Assembly (NCBI RefSeq): GCF_020923435.1
Contig: NZ_CP087263.1
Location: forward strand, 2,623,970 to 2,687,969
From: Brevibacillus humidisoli
GTDB taxonomy: Bacteria; Bacillota; Bacilli; Brevibacillales; Brevibacillaceae
DNA: 64,000 nucleotides
Reading direction: 5' to 3'
In this document: positions 1 through 9,177 of the stretch, one piece after another
Position numbering within the stretch: the stretch's first letter is position 1
How the letters are laid out: each line of letters opens with the position of its first letter
Translations under genes and position numbers: made by a program
Notes under the pieces: model-generated
What the model was told of the DNA's origin: nothing
Database searches by the model: none
The model's input: the letters and a program-made list of their open reading frames with translations, nothing else

Positions 1-1921
1 CTCCTTCCCAATCGACATCAATCAACCGCTCCGTACAGGTTTCGGTCATGATGTTGGGACAGTCACGGCGGTGTATGGAAATCCCCCTGCCCCGGGTGAT
101 GAAGCCAATGATGTCATCTCCCGGTACCGGCGTACAGCAGCGGGAGAGACGAGTAAGCAGATTGTCAGTTCCTTTTACCCGGACTCCACTGTCCCGGCGC
201 CCGTACTGTTTGTCAGTCGTTCCAGGCGGCTTCAAATCTGCCACCGTCTGTTGCTCTTCGCGGTCGCGACGCAGTTTCTCCGTCAGCCGGGTCACGATTT
301 GAGCCGCGCTAATGCCACCGTAGCCCACTGCGGCAAACATGTCATCCTGCCCCTGAAAGTTAAACTTGGAAGAAGCCTCCTGCAGGTTCTCATCCGTCAG
401 CACGTCTTTCAGGTCAAACCCACGAGCCTTGATCTCTGCCTCCACCATCTGCTGACCTTTGGCCACGTTCTCTTCCCGCTTCTCTTTTTTAAACCACTGC
501 CGAATCTTGTTGCGGGCGTGAGCCGATTTGGCGATCTTCAACCAGTCCTGGCTGGGACCGTACGAATGTTTGGAGGTCATGATTTCCACGATGTCACCCG
601 TCCGCAGCGGATGATCCAGCGGCACGATTTTGCCGTTTACCTTGGCACCGATCGTTCGGTTGCCCACTGCCGAGTGAATCCGGTAAGCGAAATCGAGGGG
701 CACCGAACCTTTGGGCAGCTCAACCACATCGCCCTTGGGCGTAAAGACGAAGACCGTGTCCGAAAACAGATCCTGCTTGAGTGTCTCGATAAATTCCTGT
801 GCATTGGGTGCTTCTTCCTGCCCACCCTGGATGATCTCCCGCAGGCTGCCCAGTCTTTCCTCGAACGACCCCTGAACAACGCCTTTGCCTTCTTTATATG
901 CCCAGTGGGCAGCGATCCCGATCTCCGCCGTCCGATGCATATCCCAGGTACGGATCTGTACTTCCAGCGGTTCCCCTTTGGGGCCGATCACCGTTGTGTG
1001 CAGAGATTGGTACATATTGGGTTTAGGCATGGCGATATAATCCTTGAATCGTCCCGGCATCGGCTTCCACAGCGTGTGGACGATACCTAATACAGCATAA
1101 CAATCGCGGATGTCGTTGACGATAATCCGCAATGCCAACAGGTCGTAGATCTCGTTGAACTGTTTGTTTTGTCGGACCATCTTCTTATAAATGCTGTAGA
1201 TGTGTTTCGGTCTGCCGGAGATCTCCGCCTCGATATGCAGTTCTTTCAGCTTTTCCTTGATCGCTTCGGACGCTTCGTCGATATATTCCTCCCGCTCCGC
1301 CCGTTTTTTCTGCATCAGATTGACGATCCGATAATACTGCTGGGGCTTCAGATAACGAAGAGAAGTGTCCTCCAGCTCCCACTTGACCGAGGCAATCCCC
1401 AGGCGGTGTGCAAGAGGGGCGAAGATCTCCAGCGTTTCATCGGAAATCTCCCGCTGCTTCTCCTCGGACATGTGTTTGAGCGTGCGCATATTATGCAGGC
1501 GGTCAGCCAGCTTGATGAGGATGACGCGGATGTCCTGAGCCATCGCTACCAGCATCTTGCGGTGGTTTTCCGCCAACTGTTCTTCCTTGGATTTATACTT
1601 GATTCGCTCCAGTTTGGTCACGCCATCGACAAGCGCGGCTACTTCCGGTCCAAACTGCTCGCGCAAGTTGTCGAGGGTGATTTCCGTATCTTCGACAACG
1701 TCATGCAAAAAACCAGCCGCTATCGTTACGGCATCCATCCGCAGGCCGGCAAGAATACTGGCTACTGCGATTGGATGCATGATATAGGGCACACCTGATT
1801 TGCGCAGCTGTCCCTCGTGCGCCTTTTCCGCAAATCGATAGGCGCGTTCCAAGAGTTGGACGTCTGCTTCCGACAGATAAGTCGCCGCTTTTTTGATAAC
1901 CTCATCGATGCCCGTTGTCAT
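1..1921 (-). CDS. rel: Bifunctional (p)ppGpp synthetase/hydrolase Rel (3' end outside window)
   Basis: Makes and degrades the stringent-response alarmone (p)ppGpp in the cytosol. Seen from the N terminus: an HD hydrolase domain with [10 protein letters not shown] near residue 73, a synthetase domain with [13 protein letters not shown] near residue 290, and a TGS domain with the start of the linker to the C-terminal domains; the last part runs off the left edge. The RFKD signature (rather than ExDD) is the form found in bifunctional Rel enzymes, and the intact HD motif agrees. The ATG at 1919-1921 is preceded by a strong GGAAGG site. In most Bacillales rel directly follows apt; here apt is about 10 kb away, so the gene needs its own promoter, and a good one lies at 2076-2104. 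Confidence 0.96.
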   Translation of the reverse strand, partial: MTTGIDEVIKKAATYLSEADVQLLERAYRFAEKAHEGQLRKSGVPYIMHPIAVASILAGLRMDAVTIAAGFLHDVVEDTEITLDNLREQFGPEVAALVDGVTKLERIKYKSKEEQLAENHRKMLVAMAQDIRVILIKLADRLHNMRTLKHMSEEKQREISDETLEIFAPLAHRLGIASVKWELEDTSLRYLKPQQYYRIVNLMQKKRAEREEYIDEASEAIKEKLKELHIEAEISGRPKHIYSIYKKMVRQNKQFNEIYDLLALRIIVNDIRDCYAVLGIVHTLWKPMPGRFKDYIAMPKPNMYQSLHTTVIGPKGEPLEVQIRTWDMHRTAEIGIAAHWAYKEGKGVVQGSFEERLGSLREIIQGGQEEAPNAQEFIETLKQDLFSDTVFVFTPKGDVVELPKGSVPLDFAYRIHSAVGNRTIGAKVNGKIVPLDHPLRTGDIVEIMTSKHSYGPSQDWLKIAKSAHARNKIRQWFKKEKREENVAKGQQMVEAEIKARGFDLKDVLTDENLQEASSKFNFQGQDDMFAAVGYGGISAAQIVTRLTEKLRRDREEQQTVADLKPPGTTDKQYGRRDSGVRVKGTDNLLTRLSRCCTPVPGDDIIGFITRGRGISIHRRDCPNIMTETCTERLIDVDWEG

Positions 1922-2075
1922 AGTTCCCTTCCTTACTTCCGCTAGACTGATCACGATAACCCACCGTCTCTACAAGCTTGTACAAGAGTAAAGAGCTGTT
2001 ATTCGTCCAATCGCGCCAGGGCGTTGGACAGAATCGAAATTCGCGCTTTTTTGTCGTCTCTACGTATTTCATTTT

Positions 2076-2104
2076 ATTATCTTGTAAGATGCGGTGATTG
2101 TAAA
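2076..2104 (-). promoter_or_regulatory. SigA-type promoter for rel
   Basis: On the minus strand TTTACA (2099-2104) is separated by 17 bases from GATAAT (2076-2081). This leaves an untranslated leader of about 150 nt before rel. The leader includes short self-complementary pieces (CTTGTACAAG near 1975), but I could not assign it to a known RNA family. Inferred from sequence only. Confidence 0.55.
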
Positions 2105-2239
2105 GGTTCTTGTCAGAACAAAAGTGTGGAAGATCGAGCAAGTCCCGTTTGGCCATTTGCGTCAGAAGTTCTATGGTTGACAGCAACATCTCATTAGCAT
2201 ATTCGCATATAAGAAATCAATAACATCAAACTTTTTTTA

Positions 2240-2268
2240 TTAACAATTAAAACAATCTGTGCTATATT
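2240..2268 (+). promoter_or_regulatory. Extended -10 promoter of the marR-efflux operon
   Basis: TTAACA (2240-2245), a 17-base spacer, and TATATT (2263-2268) preceded by the extended element TGC. The expected transcription start, about 2275, falls just before the palindrome at 2282-2303, so a protein bound there would block the promoter. Confidence 0.7.
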
Positions 2269-2281
2269 AGTTCACGCCATA

Positions 2282-2303
2282 AATATTTCGCGCACGAAAT
2301 ATT
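2282..2303. promoter_or_regulatory. Palindromic operator, probably for the adjacent MarR regulator
   Basis: AATATTTCG and CGAAATATT form perfect 9-base arms around CGCA. It lies between the promoter and the marR start codon, the usual place for an autoregulatory MarR site. Binding by this MarR is inferred. Confidence 0.65.
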
Positions 2304-2355
2304 CGTGCCGGGTGATGTTTCAAGTTTGAAACCAACTAGAAAGGAGGATGTTCGC

Positions 2356-2787
2356 TTGGACAAATACGTCCTTTTAAAAGACCGTCTTTTGAAGCTGACC
2401 AAGAAAGTAAACAGCAGGCTGTACCAAGAATTTATCAGTACTGGATTTACTGTTGCGCAGATTCTCGTCCTGAAGCAATTGGGAGAAGCACCAAGAACGA
2501 TCGGGCAGATCAGCAAAGCGGTCGATCTGAGCTACAGCACTGTTTCCGGGATTATTGACCGCTTGGAGAAGCAAGGCTTCATCGAGCGATTTCGCGACGA
2601 CAAAGACAGACGCGTCGTCTGGATTCAGCAGACGGAAGCAGCGATAGAAAAGCGCAAAAATATGCGGGTTTTTCAAGAAGAGTACTATCATTCCCTGTTT
2701 GCAAATCTGAGTGATGACGAGTTGGACAAAATCTTGGAATCATTAGAAATCCTCATGCGAGAGTTGGATGAGAAAGTCGGGGGTTAA
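2356..2787 (+). CDS. MarR-family transcriptional regulator of the efflux operon
   Basis: A 143-residue winged-helix regulator. The helix-turn-helix/wing region is clear: TIGQISKAVDLSYSTVSGII followed by DRLEKQGFIER and the wing DDKDRRVVW. An upstream GTG at 2305 is in frame, but the AAGGAGG at 2341-2347 fits a TTG start at 2356 with a normal 8-base gap, so the shorter form is chosen. It is the first gene of a four-gene operon, with only 3 bases before the next gene. By analogy with MarR-EmrAB systems it probably represses the efflux genes until a toxic ligand binds. The ligand is not predictable from sequence. Confidence 0.9.
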   Translation: MDKYVLLKDRLLKLTKKVNSRLYQEFISTGFTVAQILVLKQLGEAPRTIGQISKAVDLSYSTVSGIIDRLEKQGFIERFRDDKDRRVVWIQQTEAAIEKRKNMRVFQEEYYHSLFANLSDDELDKILESLEILMRELDEKVGG

Positions 2788-2790
2788 GCC

Positions 2791-3450
2791 ATGAAGAGAA
2801 AGTTGATTCTGTACGTGATCTTGCTGCTGTTTGTCGCTGTGATTGGGGCAATCGGCGCCTACTATTGGTACGTGGGTGAACACTACGTGACCACCGAGGA
2901 TGCCCGTGTAAGCGGAGACATCTACCGGGTTGTCGCCAAAACCTCGGGCAAACTCACCTCTTTAGATGTGGCGGAGGGTGACCAAGTGGTGGTTGATCAA
3001 GTGATTGGCCGCCAGGAAACAACCAATCTTTCTACAGACAAGTTGGACAATGCCACCCTGCGCGCTCCGATCAGCGGTACGATTATCAAAACCTTGGTCA
3101 AAGAAGGAGAAGTTGTCGCTGCGGGTCAGGCAGTAGCCATGATTGTAGATGATCGCAACCTCTACATAGATGCCAACATCGAAGAAACACAACTTACCCG
3201 GTTGCGGATTGGCCAGTCCGTCGACATCTCCATCGACGCCTATCCAAACCAATCATTCACAGGGACGGTTAGCGAGATCGGACAAGCGACGAACTCCACC
3301 TTCTCCCTGCTGCCATCGTTGAATACAAGCGGGAATTTTACAAAAATCACGCAGCGGATTCCCGTCAAAATCTCACTTGATGACCAGCAAGAAAGTCACT
3401 TGGCTCCCGGTTTAAGTGCTGTCATCAAAATCATCGTGAAAGGAAACTAG
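2791..3450 (+). CDS. HlyD/EmrA-type membrane-anchored efflux adaptor, short form
   Basis: 219 residues: an N-terminal transmembrane anchor (about residues 5-27), then a biotinyl/lipoyl-like half (TSGKLTSLDVAEGDQV) joined almost directly to a second barrel half (APISGTIIKTLVKEGEVV) and a beta-barrel domain ending near residue 215. Usual EmrA proteins carry a long coiled-coil hairpin between the two lipoyl halves; it is missing here, which explains the short length. Lies between marR and a second, full-length adaptor, so it probably works with the MFS pump encoded downstream. The role of a hairpin-less adaptor in a Gram-positive cell is unclear. Confidence 0.85.
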   Translation: MKRKLILYVILLLFVAVIGAIGAYYWYVGEHYVTTEDARVSGDIYRVVAKTSGKLTSLDVAEGDQVVVDQVIGRQETTNLSTDKLDNATLRAPISGTIIKTLVKEGEVVAAGQAVAMIVDDRNLYIDANIEETQLTRLRIGQSVDISIDAYPNQSFTGTVSEIGQATNSTFSLLPSLNTSGNFTKITQRIPVKISLDDQQESHLAPGLSAVIKIIVKGN

Positions 3451-3460
3451 GTGATTGGCG

Positions 3461-4690
3461 ATGAATAAACATCATTTTACCTCCACTCTTATGTGGATGG
3501 GTCTTAGTGTCCTCCTGCTGCTGGGTATCGCCGGCTGCCAGACCGGCTCCGAACAAACCGGTGAAACGGTTCCAGTCGTTCAGGTCAAAACAGCTGCCGA
3601 TCTGTCCCATGCGGGCTATCTGGCCAGCGGGCGGATCGTCGCAGAACAAGAGGTGGTGGTGACTGCTAAAGTTCCCGGTCGCGCCGCTGCGGTTCATGTG
3701 GAGGAAGGCAGCCATGTCAAAAAAGGCGATCTGTTGATAGAACTGGACCAAACAGATTATATGCTGCAAGTCCAGCAAGCAGAGGCTGCCGTCGCTGGTG
3801 CGCAAGCGCGCCTGGCCGACGCCAAGGCAGGGGCCCGCACGGAAGACATCAATCGCCTGGAAAGTGGTTTGTCGCAAGCGCAAGCCGCACATGAGGTGGC
3901 CCAAAAGAATTACGACCGGATGAAGACTTTGTTTGAAGAAGATGCGATTTCGGAAGCCGAGTTGGAAAAAGCAAAGCTAGAGCTGGAGAAGGCACAAACG
4001 GCTGTACAGCAGGCAAAACAGCAGCTGCACCTGATCCAGTCAGGACCGACCAGCCATTCCCTAGAGGCATTGACTGCTGAAGTAAACCGCGCCCAGTCTG
4101 CACTCGACCTGGCAACCAGCACGCTCGCCAATACACGGCTTACCGCTCCGATTGACGGGATCGTGGCCAGCCGTTCGATTGATGCAGGTGAGATGGCTCA
4201 AGCTGGAGTCCCGTTGTTGAAAATCGTACAAATGGATCGAGTAGCGGTGGAAGCCAGTGTTCCTCAGGAGCAAGTCCATCAACTCCATCCCGGCTCCAAT
4301 CTAAACGTAGTGGTAGATGGCCTGGAACGTATCCTGGCCGGTGAGGTTACGTTTATCAGTCCCGTCTCCGATCCCAACAATACGACCTTTCCGATCAAGG
4401 CAAAGGTGGAAAACAAAGACGGAATGCTGCGCGCGGGAATGGTTGCTGATCTGTACTTGTCCAAGCAGGAAGAGAGCGCCCTCACCTTGCCTTCCACGAG
4501 CGTGATCAAGCAGGGAGAGGTGACGATCGTCTATAAGCTGGATGGTGACACAGTACGAGAAACAGTGGTTGCAGCACGTGAACAGAGTGACGGTACATGG
4601 TTGGTCACCTCTGGTTTGAAACCGAGTGACCGGATTGTGATCCAACCTGCTTCCACACTGACTGACGGCAGCAAGGTATCTGTGAAATGA
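3461..4690 (+). CDS. Lipoprotein efflux adaptor (HlyD/RND membrane-fusion family)
   Basis: 409 residues. The N terminus is a lipoprotein signal with lipobox GIAGC around residue 25, so the mature protein should be lipid-anchored outside the membrane. Then come a lipoyl half (VPGRAAAVHVEEGSHVKKGD), a long Ala/Gln/Glu-rich coiled coil (about residues 100-205), the second lipoyl half (APIDGIVASRSIDAGE), and beta-barrel and membrane-proximal domains. The ATG at 3461 is preferred because AGGTGA lies 6 bases upstream; an in-frame TTG at 3455 is possible. It follows the short adaptor by 10 bases and precedes the MFS pump, giving two dissimilar adaptors for one pump. Confidence 0.88.
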   Translation: MNKHHFTSTLMWMGLSVLLLLGIAGCQTGSEQTGETVPVVQVKTAADLSHAGYLASGRIVAEQEVVVTAKVPGRAAAVHVEEGSHVKKGDLLIELDQTDYMLQVQQAEAAVAGAQARLADAKAGARTEDINRLESGLSQAQAAHEVAQKNYDRMKTLFEEDAISEAELEKAKLELEKAQTAVQQAKQQLHLIQSGPTSHSLEALTAEVNRAQSALDLATSTLANTRLTAPIDGIVASRSIDAGEMAQAGVPLLKIVQMDRVAVEASVPQEQVHQLHPGSNLNVVVDGLERILAGEVTFISPVSDPNNTTFPIKAKVENKDGMLRAGMVADLYLSKQEESALTLPSTSVIKQGEVTIVYKLDGDTVRETVVAAREQSDGTWLVTSGLKPSDRIVIQPASTLTDGSKVSVK

Positions 4691-4703
4691 AGGGGAGATG
4701 AAG

Positions 4704-6278
4704 ATGGCTGAACAAGCATCCGCCCTTCCCGAACAACCGAGACAATCTGACGGCTACAAGTGGATCGCCCTGATCGCGATCATCCTCGGCACCTTTGTCA
4801 CAGTGCTGAACAACAGCCTGATCAATGTTGCGCTGCCCAAGCTGGTCACCGTATTTGAATCGACGATGGACACCATCCAGTGGGTCCTCACCGGATACAT
4901 GCTGGCTTCCGCCGTCGTCATTCCCATGAGTGCCATATGTGCCGAACGATTTGGCTACAAGAAAGTGTATCTGCTCACACTGGCCCTGTTTACCTTATGT
5001 TCCCTCTTGTGCGGGCTGGCTTGGAGCGACACCACGCTGATTCTCTTCCGGATCATACAGGGATTGAGCGGAGGATTCATCATGCCGATCGGGATGGCCA
5101 TGATTTACATGATCATGCCCCGTCAGCAGATTGGGATGGCGCTTGGTCTATGGGGAATCGCTGCGATGGTCGCCCCTGCAGTAGGCCCGACATTAAGCGG
5201 CTTTATCATCGAGTATTTCAATTGGCGCCTGCTCTTCTTTATGAACGTACCGATCGGCGTGTTTGCCGTTGTGATGGCGTGGCTGCTGCTGCGGGAAACG
5301 GAAAAAAAGCCGATCCCGTTCGATTTGCCTGGCGCCGTGCTGTCGGTAGTTGGCTTTGGAACCCTGTTGCTGGCACTGAGCAAAGGGCAATCCGAAGGCT
5401 GGGATTCGCTGTATATCGTAATGCTGTTTGCGATTTCCGCTTTTAGTCTGATCCTGTTAATCTGGGTGGAGACGGGGCGCAAGAATCCACTTATGGAACT
5501 CAGCCTGTTTAGGATCCCGGCGTTTACGATTAGCACGATCGCCTCCGGGATGGTCATGCTGGGGATGTTTGGGGGGATCTTCCTCACTCCGATTTTCCTG
5601 CAAAACATCCAAGGACTGACGGCGCTGCAAACAGGCTTGGTCCTGATGCCGCAATCGATTGCAATGGCGCTGATGATGCCGTTCAGCGGCAGGCTGTTCG
5701 ACCGATTTGGCGTCCTGCCGCTCGGACTGATCGGGCTCAGCATGATGGGCATTACCACTTTTGAACTGCATCGGTTGACGGTTGACACGCCGAATGAATG
5801 GCTGGACATGGTTCTGGTCGTGCGCGGCATTGGCATAGGCCTCTGTATGATGCCGCTGACCACGGCTGGGATGACGGCGGTACCCAGTGCGATGGCTGGC
5901 CGTGCTTCATCCCTGTCCAATGTGTTCCGACAGGTGATGGGTTCCCTTGGTATCGCCGTTTTGACGACAATCATGTCGTCCCGCCAATCGTTTCATACAG
6001 CGAGCATCAGCGAACATGTTTCGCTTACTTCCGACACGGCTCAGCAAACGATCCAGATGCTCTCCGGCATGGCCGGTCAAAGCATGAACACATCCAGTGC
6101 CAGCAGTGTGGCGCTGCAGATCATAGGCGGGTTGGTCCAGAAAGAAGCGGCAGTCAGAGCGATCGCCGATACCTTTCTGCTCTCTTCCATTCCGATTTTT
6201 GCTTCGCTACCGCTCGTCTTCTTTTTGCGGCGGCGCACGGCCAAACAACAAGCGGACGTGCCTGTGGAGCAGGGATAG
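4704..6278 (+). CDS. DHA2-family MFS multidrug efflux transporter (EmrB/QacA-like)
   Basis: 524 residues with about 14 hydrophobic segments, the layout of the 14-TMS proton:drug antiporters. Visible signatures are the loop GERFGYKKVYL-type motif after TM2 (here AERFGYKKVYL) and antiporter motif C in TM5 (APAVGPTLSGF). The start at 4704 suits the AGGGGAG site; an ATG at 4698 sits too close to it. It is the last gene of the marR operon and is followed by a strong terminator. Substrate cannot be predicted; MarR control suggests amphipathic drugs or phenolics. Confidence 0.93.
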   Translation: MAEQASALPEQPRQSDGYKWIALIAIILGTFVTVLNNSLINVALPKLVTVFESTMDTIQWVLTGYMLASAVVIPMSAICAERFGYKKVYLLTLALFTLCSLLCGLAWSDTTLILFRIIQGLSGGFIMPIGMAMIYMIMPRQQIGMALGLWGIAAMVAPAVGPTLSGFIIEYFNWRLLFFMNVPIGVFAVVMAWLLLRETEKKPIPFDLPGAVLSVVGFGTLLLALSKGQSEGWDSLYIVMLFAISAFSLILLIWVETGRKNPLMELSLFRIPAFTISTIASGMVMLGMFGGIFLTPIFLQNIQGLTALQTGLVLMPQSIAMALMMPFSGRLFDRFGVLPLGLIGLSMMGITTFELHRLTVDTPNEWLDMVLVVRGIGIGLCMMPLTTAGMTAVPSAMAGRASSLSNVFRQVMGSLGIAVLTTIMSSRQSFHTASISEHVSLTSDTAQQTIQMLSGMAGQSMNTSSASSVALQIIGGLVQKEAAVRAIADTFLLSSIPIFASLPLVFFLRRRTAKQQADVPVEQG

Positions 6279-6306
6279 GGATCATGTCTGTTCCGCTGCC
6301 GATCTA

Positions 6307-6333
6307 CCCGGGGCCCATTGCCCCGGGCTTTTT
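6307..6333 (+). terminator. Rho-independent terminator of the efflux operon
   Basis: CCCGGGGC and GCCCCGGG pair around a 5-base loop, followed by CTTTTT. It sits 28 bases after the MFS stop codon. There is no T-run on the minus strand, so it serves the rightward operon only. Confidence 0.9.
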
Positions 6334-6369
6334 GCTACCTGCATCCGCGATCCGCAGACACTGCCGACA

Positions 6370-8571
6370 TCAGGGAAGTTGGCCGGCGTTCGCAAACGGT
6401 TGGTTCATCAGATACGTGACGATATCCTCTTGCTCTGGTCCGTCCTCCCGAAATGTCACTTGGAAGCATACATCGTTTTCTTTCCAGAAATAGCTCACGA
6501 AATCCTCCGCATCCTGACTGCTCAACGGCCCATCGATTTTGTATTTTGCTGTTTTGAGCACCTCTCGCCCGCCGAGATCCAGCGGTTTGGCTTCCACCAG
6601 GTGTTTCTCGCCGTCGATACGGTAATACGCAATATGCCCGTTCTTTTTGATGGTTTCATAGATGTTGTTATTTTTGATTTGTTCGAAACTGACCCAACTG
6701 ATGCCTTGCTTGTCTTGATCCGTTCCTCTGTAGCTGATGGATAAGAATCTGGTCTTTCGATCCTGATCGTTGTCCGGATAACTGAAGTTCACTTTCTGCG
6801 TCTCATAGGCGGAAACGGCTTGCAGCGATCCAGGGAGCCGCCAAGGGAGCTTGGGAGCAAATCCGATCGATTCCGGCACTTGCTGCAAATCCCCCGTATC
6901 GTAGATCTGTTCGATCAACAAATCATGGTTTACATATTGGGTATAGATGTCACGATCGGGATACTTCACCGAGGCGATTATGGTCTCCAATTCCTGACTC
7001 GTTAACGTGGTGTTTTCTTCGATCTGATACAGGACCCCATCCTCCTGCCAGAGATAGTACAGCTTCTCCCAGTTATTCGCTTGCACCGTCACTTTTACAG
7101 CTTCCCGTCCCTCAATGGTAAGTGTCTCCTTCTTTATTCTCTCCGTAGTCTCCCGCTTCTCCTCCTCAACTTCAATGGCAGCATAGGCAGCGTCCAACCC
7201 CTCTCCTGCAGAACTTGCGGAAAAAGTAAAAGCTCCGTAAGAGGTAAATTCGATACGCTTTTCAAAACGGAGTGAGGCCTTGCCACCATGCTCGCTCCGC
7301 TTATAATCGATGCGGTCGAATTGATAGCCCTCGGGCAAGCTGGACGGAACTTGATAGCGAAAGTCGGAAATCTCTACAGCCTTCTCCAGATTGCCGTAGC
7401 TCCGATTGGGTGAATCAAACAAAATCTGATGGTTCCCGTTTGCTTCTAAGCTTGCAGGAAGAACGGCAGAACGGTTTTCCTTTACCGTGGGAGCAGCATT
7501 GGTCAATGTCACGGTACCCAAGACTGCAGCACATATGACGGCTGCCGCAGACAGTTTGTACGATCCCTGCTTATATGATTTGATCATGTTCATTCTCCTC
7601 TCCATTTGCTTTTGATTGCGTGATTCAAAGAAATACAAGAGGTTCGGTTCTCCGCCTGTGGAAGCGAAGCGCTTCAGACAAGCAATGATGGTCATCCCAT
7701 AGGGGACGGACTCCGCTTCACCAAGAATCTCCAGTGCATAAGCGTCACAGGCCAGCTCTCTGTCTGCTTTCATCTGCTTGATGCACAGCCAAACCAGCGG
7801 GTTCATCCAATGGATGGCCAGAACAAAGCTGCCTACTGCATTCCAAGCGATATCTCTCCTCTTCAAATGGGCCAGCTCATGCGCAAAGATATGGGCAAGC
7901 TGAGAGGTATTCAACGCTTTGCCCAGACCCTCTGGGAGATAGATCCAGGGGTGAATCAGTCCAGATATATACGGGCTTTTGACGTGACATCCCGTATACA
8001 GAGCGATTGGCTTCTTGACAGCGAATTTCTCTCGGCAATCCTCCAGGACAGCCAGGATCTGACGGTCCGTCACCAATCTTAGTTGGCTGGAGGGCTTTCT
8101 CATCTTGATCAGATACGTACTCAGATACAAAACAATGGCCACTATTCCTGCAAACCAGACAACCGAAATGATTTGCAAACCGACAGGGTACGTATGTAAG
8201 GAAAGTGGCGCCTCTGTGCGCTCACTTGGCGTTGTGATGTCTACCGGTGCATCCGGATCGTCCGAACGGGACGGATTCATGGAGTTTTGCGGCCATTGCG
8301 GCACTTGCCCCCTAGTGCCTGCTGACGGTTGGAGCGATATCGTTTGCTTTAGGTCCTCACCGATTTGTACCAGATGAAAGATGCTGACAGGGCTGTTGGG
8401 GAAAACCGGCACCAGCAGCCTCAGCAGTACAATCAGCCACAATACGTGCATCAGGCGAGCGCTTATGTAAGGACGAAACCATCTCCCAATGGCCATCACC
8501 ACCAGCACGACAATGCTCGCCGAACTTGTAGCATACAAAAACCATAGAAACATGCTGCACAAAATGTCCAT
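6370..8571 (-). CDS. BlaR1/MecR1-type M56 antirepressor with a non-PBP sensor region
   Basis: 733 residues. The N-terminal part has four hydrophobic segments around a zinc metallopeptidase with FAHELAHLKRRD (HExxH near residue 230), the M56 family that cleaves a BlaI/MecI repressor after signal reception. A fifth segment near residue 345 leads to a long outer region. In true BlaR1/MecR1 that region is a penicillin-binding domain with SxxK and KTG motifs; neither is present here. It instead resembles DUF4367-type domains (ending SYFWKENDVCFQVTF...). It therefore probably senses something other than beta-lactams in the classical way. The repressor gene lies 34 bases upstream, in the same direction. 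Confidence 0.88.
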   Translation of the reverse strand: MDILCSMFLWFLYATSSASIVVLVVMAIGRWFRPYISARLMHVLWLIVLLRLLVPVFPNSPVSIFHLVQIGEDLKQTISLQPSAGTRGQVPQWPQNSMNPSRSDDPDAPVDITTPSERTEAPLSLHTYPVGLQIISVVWFAGIVAIVLYLSTYLIKMRKPSSQLRLVTDRQILAVLEDCREKFAVKKPIALYTGCHVKSPYISGLIHPWIYLPEGLGKALNTSQLAHIFAHELAHLKRRDIAWNAVGSFVLAIHWMNPLVWLCIKQMKADRELACDAYALEILGEAESVPYGMTIIACLKRFASTGGEPNLLYFFESRNQKQMERRMNMIKSYKQGSYKLSAAAVICAAVLGTVTLTNAAPTVKENRSAVLPASLEANGNHQILFDSPNRSYGNLEKAVEISDFRYQVPSSLPEGYQFDRIDYKRSEHGGKASLRFEKRIEFTSYGAFTFSASSAGEGLDAAYAAIEVEEEKRETTERIKKETLTIEGREAVKVTVQANNWEKLYYLWQEDGVLYQIEENTTLTSQELETIIASVKYPDRDIYTQYVNHDLLIEQIYDTGDLQQVPESIGFAPKLPWRLPGSLQAVSAYETQKVNFSYPDNDQDRKTRFLSISYRGTDQDKQGISWVSFEQIKNNNIYETIKKNGHIAYYRIDGEKHLVEAKPLDLGGREVLKTAKYKIDGPLSSQDAEDFVSYFWKENDVCFQVTFREDGPEQEDIVTYLMNQPFANAGQLP

Positions 8572-8605
8572 GTTTTCCCCTCTTTACCGTAACCGTGGAG
8601 ACGGC

Positions 8606-9006
8606 TTATTTCTTTCGGCGAGTTGTGTTTGTCTGTTCCTGTTTTTCGATGAGAATCTTTTGCAGATGTTCGATCTCCTCTTCCGTTAGTTCGATCTCTT
8701 CCAGGAAATTGCTCACCATGACGTGTGTTGCCCCGCCAAACACCCTTTTCAGAAAGGAGCGGCTCTCCGTTTTGACGCATTCCTTTTCAGATACCAATGG
8801 ATAATACAAGTAACTTCTCCCCGATTTCTCAAAACCAATGGCCTTTTTTTCAGCAGCCGATTCACAAAGGTACGAACCGTTTGCTCGCTCCACTCAATCT
8901 CGTCCGGCAATTGCCGGGTGATCTGCTCAGCGGTTATCGGGCTGCTCCTCCAGATCACTCTCATGATCTCCCACTCGGATTCCGATATTTTTGGCGGATT
9001 GGACAT
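8606..9006 (-). pseudogene. BlaI/MecI-family repressor gene with a frameshift
   Basis: The first frame (start 9006) gives the DNA-binding half: ISESEWEIMRVIW..., then WSEQTVRTFVNRLLKK. The family continuation (AIGFEKSGRSYLYYPLVS, then SFLKRVFGG and LTEEEIEHLQKIL) sits in another frame. The frames meet at a run of seven T on the plus strand (8844-8850, A7 in the mRNA). One extra A would give an uninterrupted protein of about 133 residues ending at 8606. As read, translation ends at 8749 after 85 residues and lacks the dimerisation/cleavage domain. Possibilities are a real inactivating mutation, a homopolymer sequencing error, or slippage that restores the frame in some products. The start has a good AAGGGAG site. 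Confidence 0.85.
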
Positions 9007-9022
9007 GTAGTCACTCCCTTTT

Positions 9023-9040
9023 CATTTACATTTGTAAATG
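9023..9040. promoter_or_regulatory. BlaI/MecI-type operator, proximal
   Basis: An 18-base perfect palindrome with the TACA-NN-TGTA core that BlaI/MecI repressors recognise. It lies 16 bases upstream of the repressor start codon, between the promoter and the gene. Confidence 0.85.
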
Positions 9041-9056
9041 GAAGCTGTCAGGCTAA

Positions 9057-9085
9057 ATATTACAACTGTAAATCAAACATGTCAA
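9057..9085 (-). promoter_or_regulatory. Promoter of the mecI-mecR1-like operon
   Basis: Minus strand TTGACA (9080-9085), 17-base spacer, TAATAT (9057-9062): close to the SigA consensus. The distal operator lies inside it and the proximal one just downstream. With a truncated repressor this promoter might be constitutively open. Confidence 0.8.
9059..9072. promoter_or_regulatory. BlaI/MecI-type operator, distal
   Basis: A second TACA-AC-TGTA core (9061-9070) with flanking AT/AAT. It overlaps the -10 element and the spacer of the repressor promoter, as in classical bla/mec control regions. Confidence 0.8.
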
Positions 9086-9177
9086 TAGAGATTGCAGGGA
9101 TTGGAAAAAACGTCAGGGAAAAACCCTATGGTCGTTTGCCTTGACGAACACAGCGGGGGGCGAAGCCTTCGCTGCAC

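Noticed and set aside
71-1798. Long plus-strand frames opposite rel (339 and 209 residues)
   Set aside because: They are antisense shadows of rel, whose HD, synthetase and TGS motifs are unmistakable.
1902-2189. 95-residue minus-strand frame overlapping the rel start
   Set aside because: It lies in the rel leader behind the promoter, has no good ribosome site, and overlaps the rel start codon out of frame.
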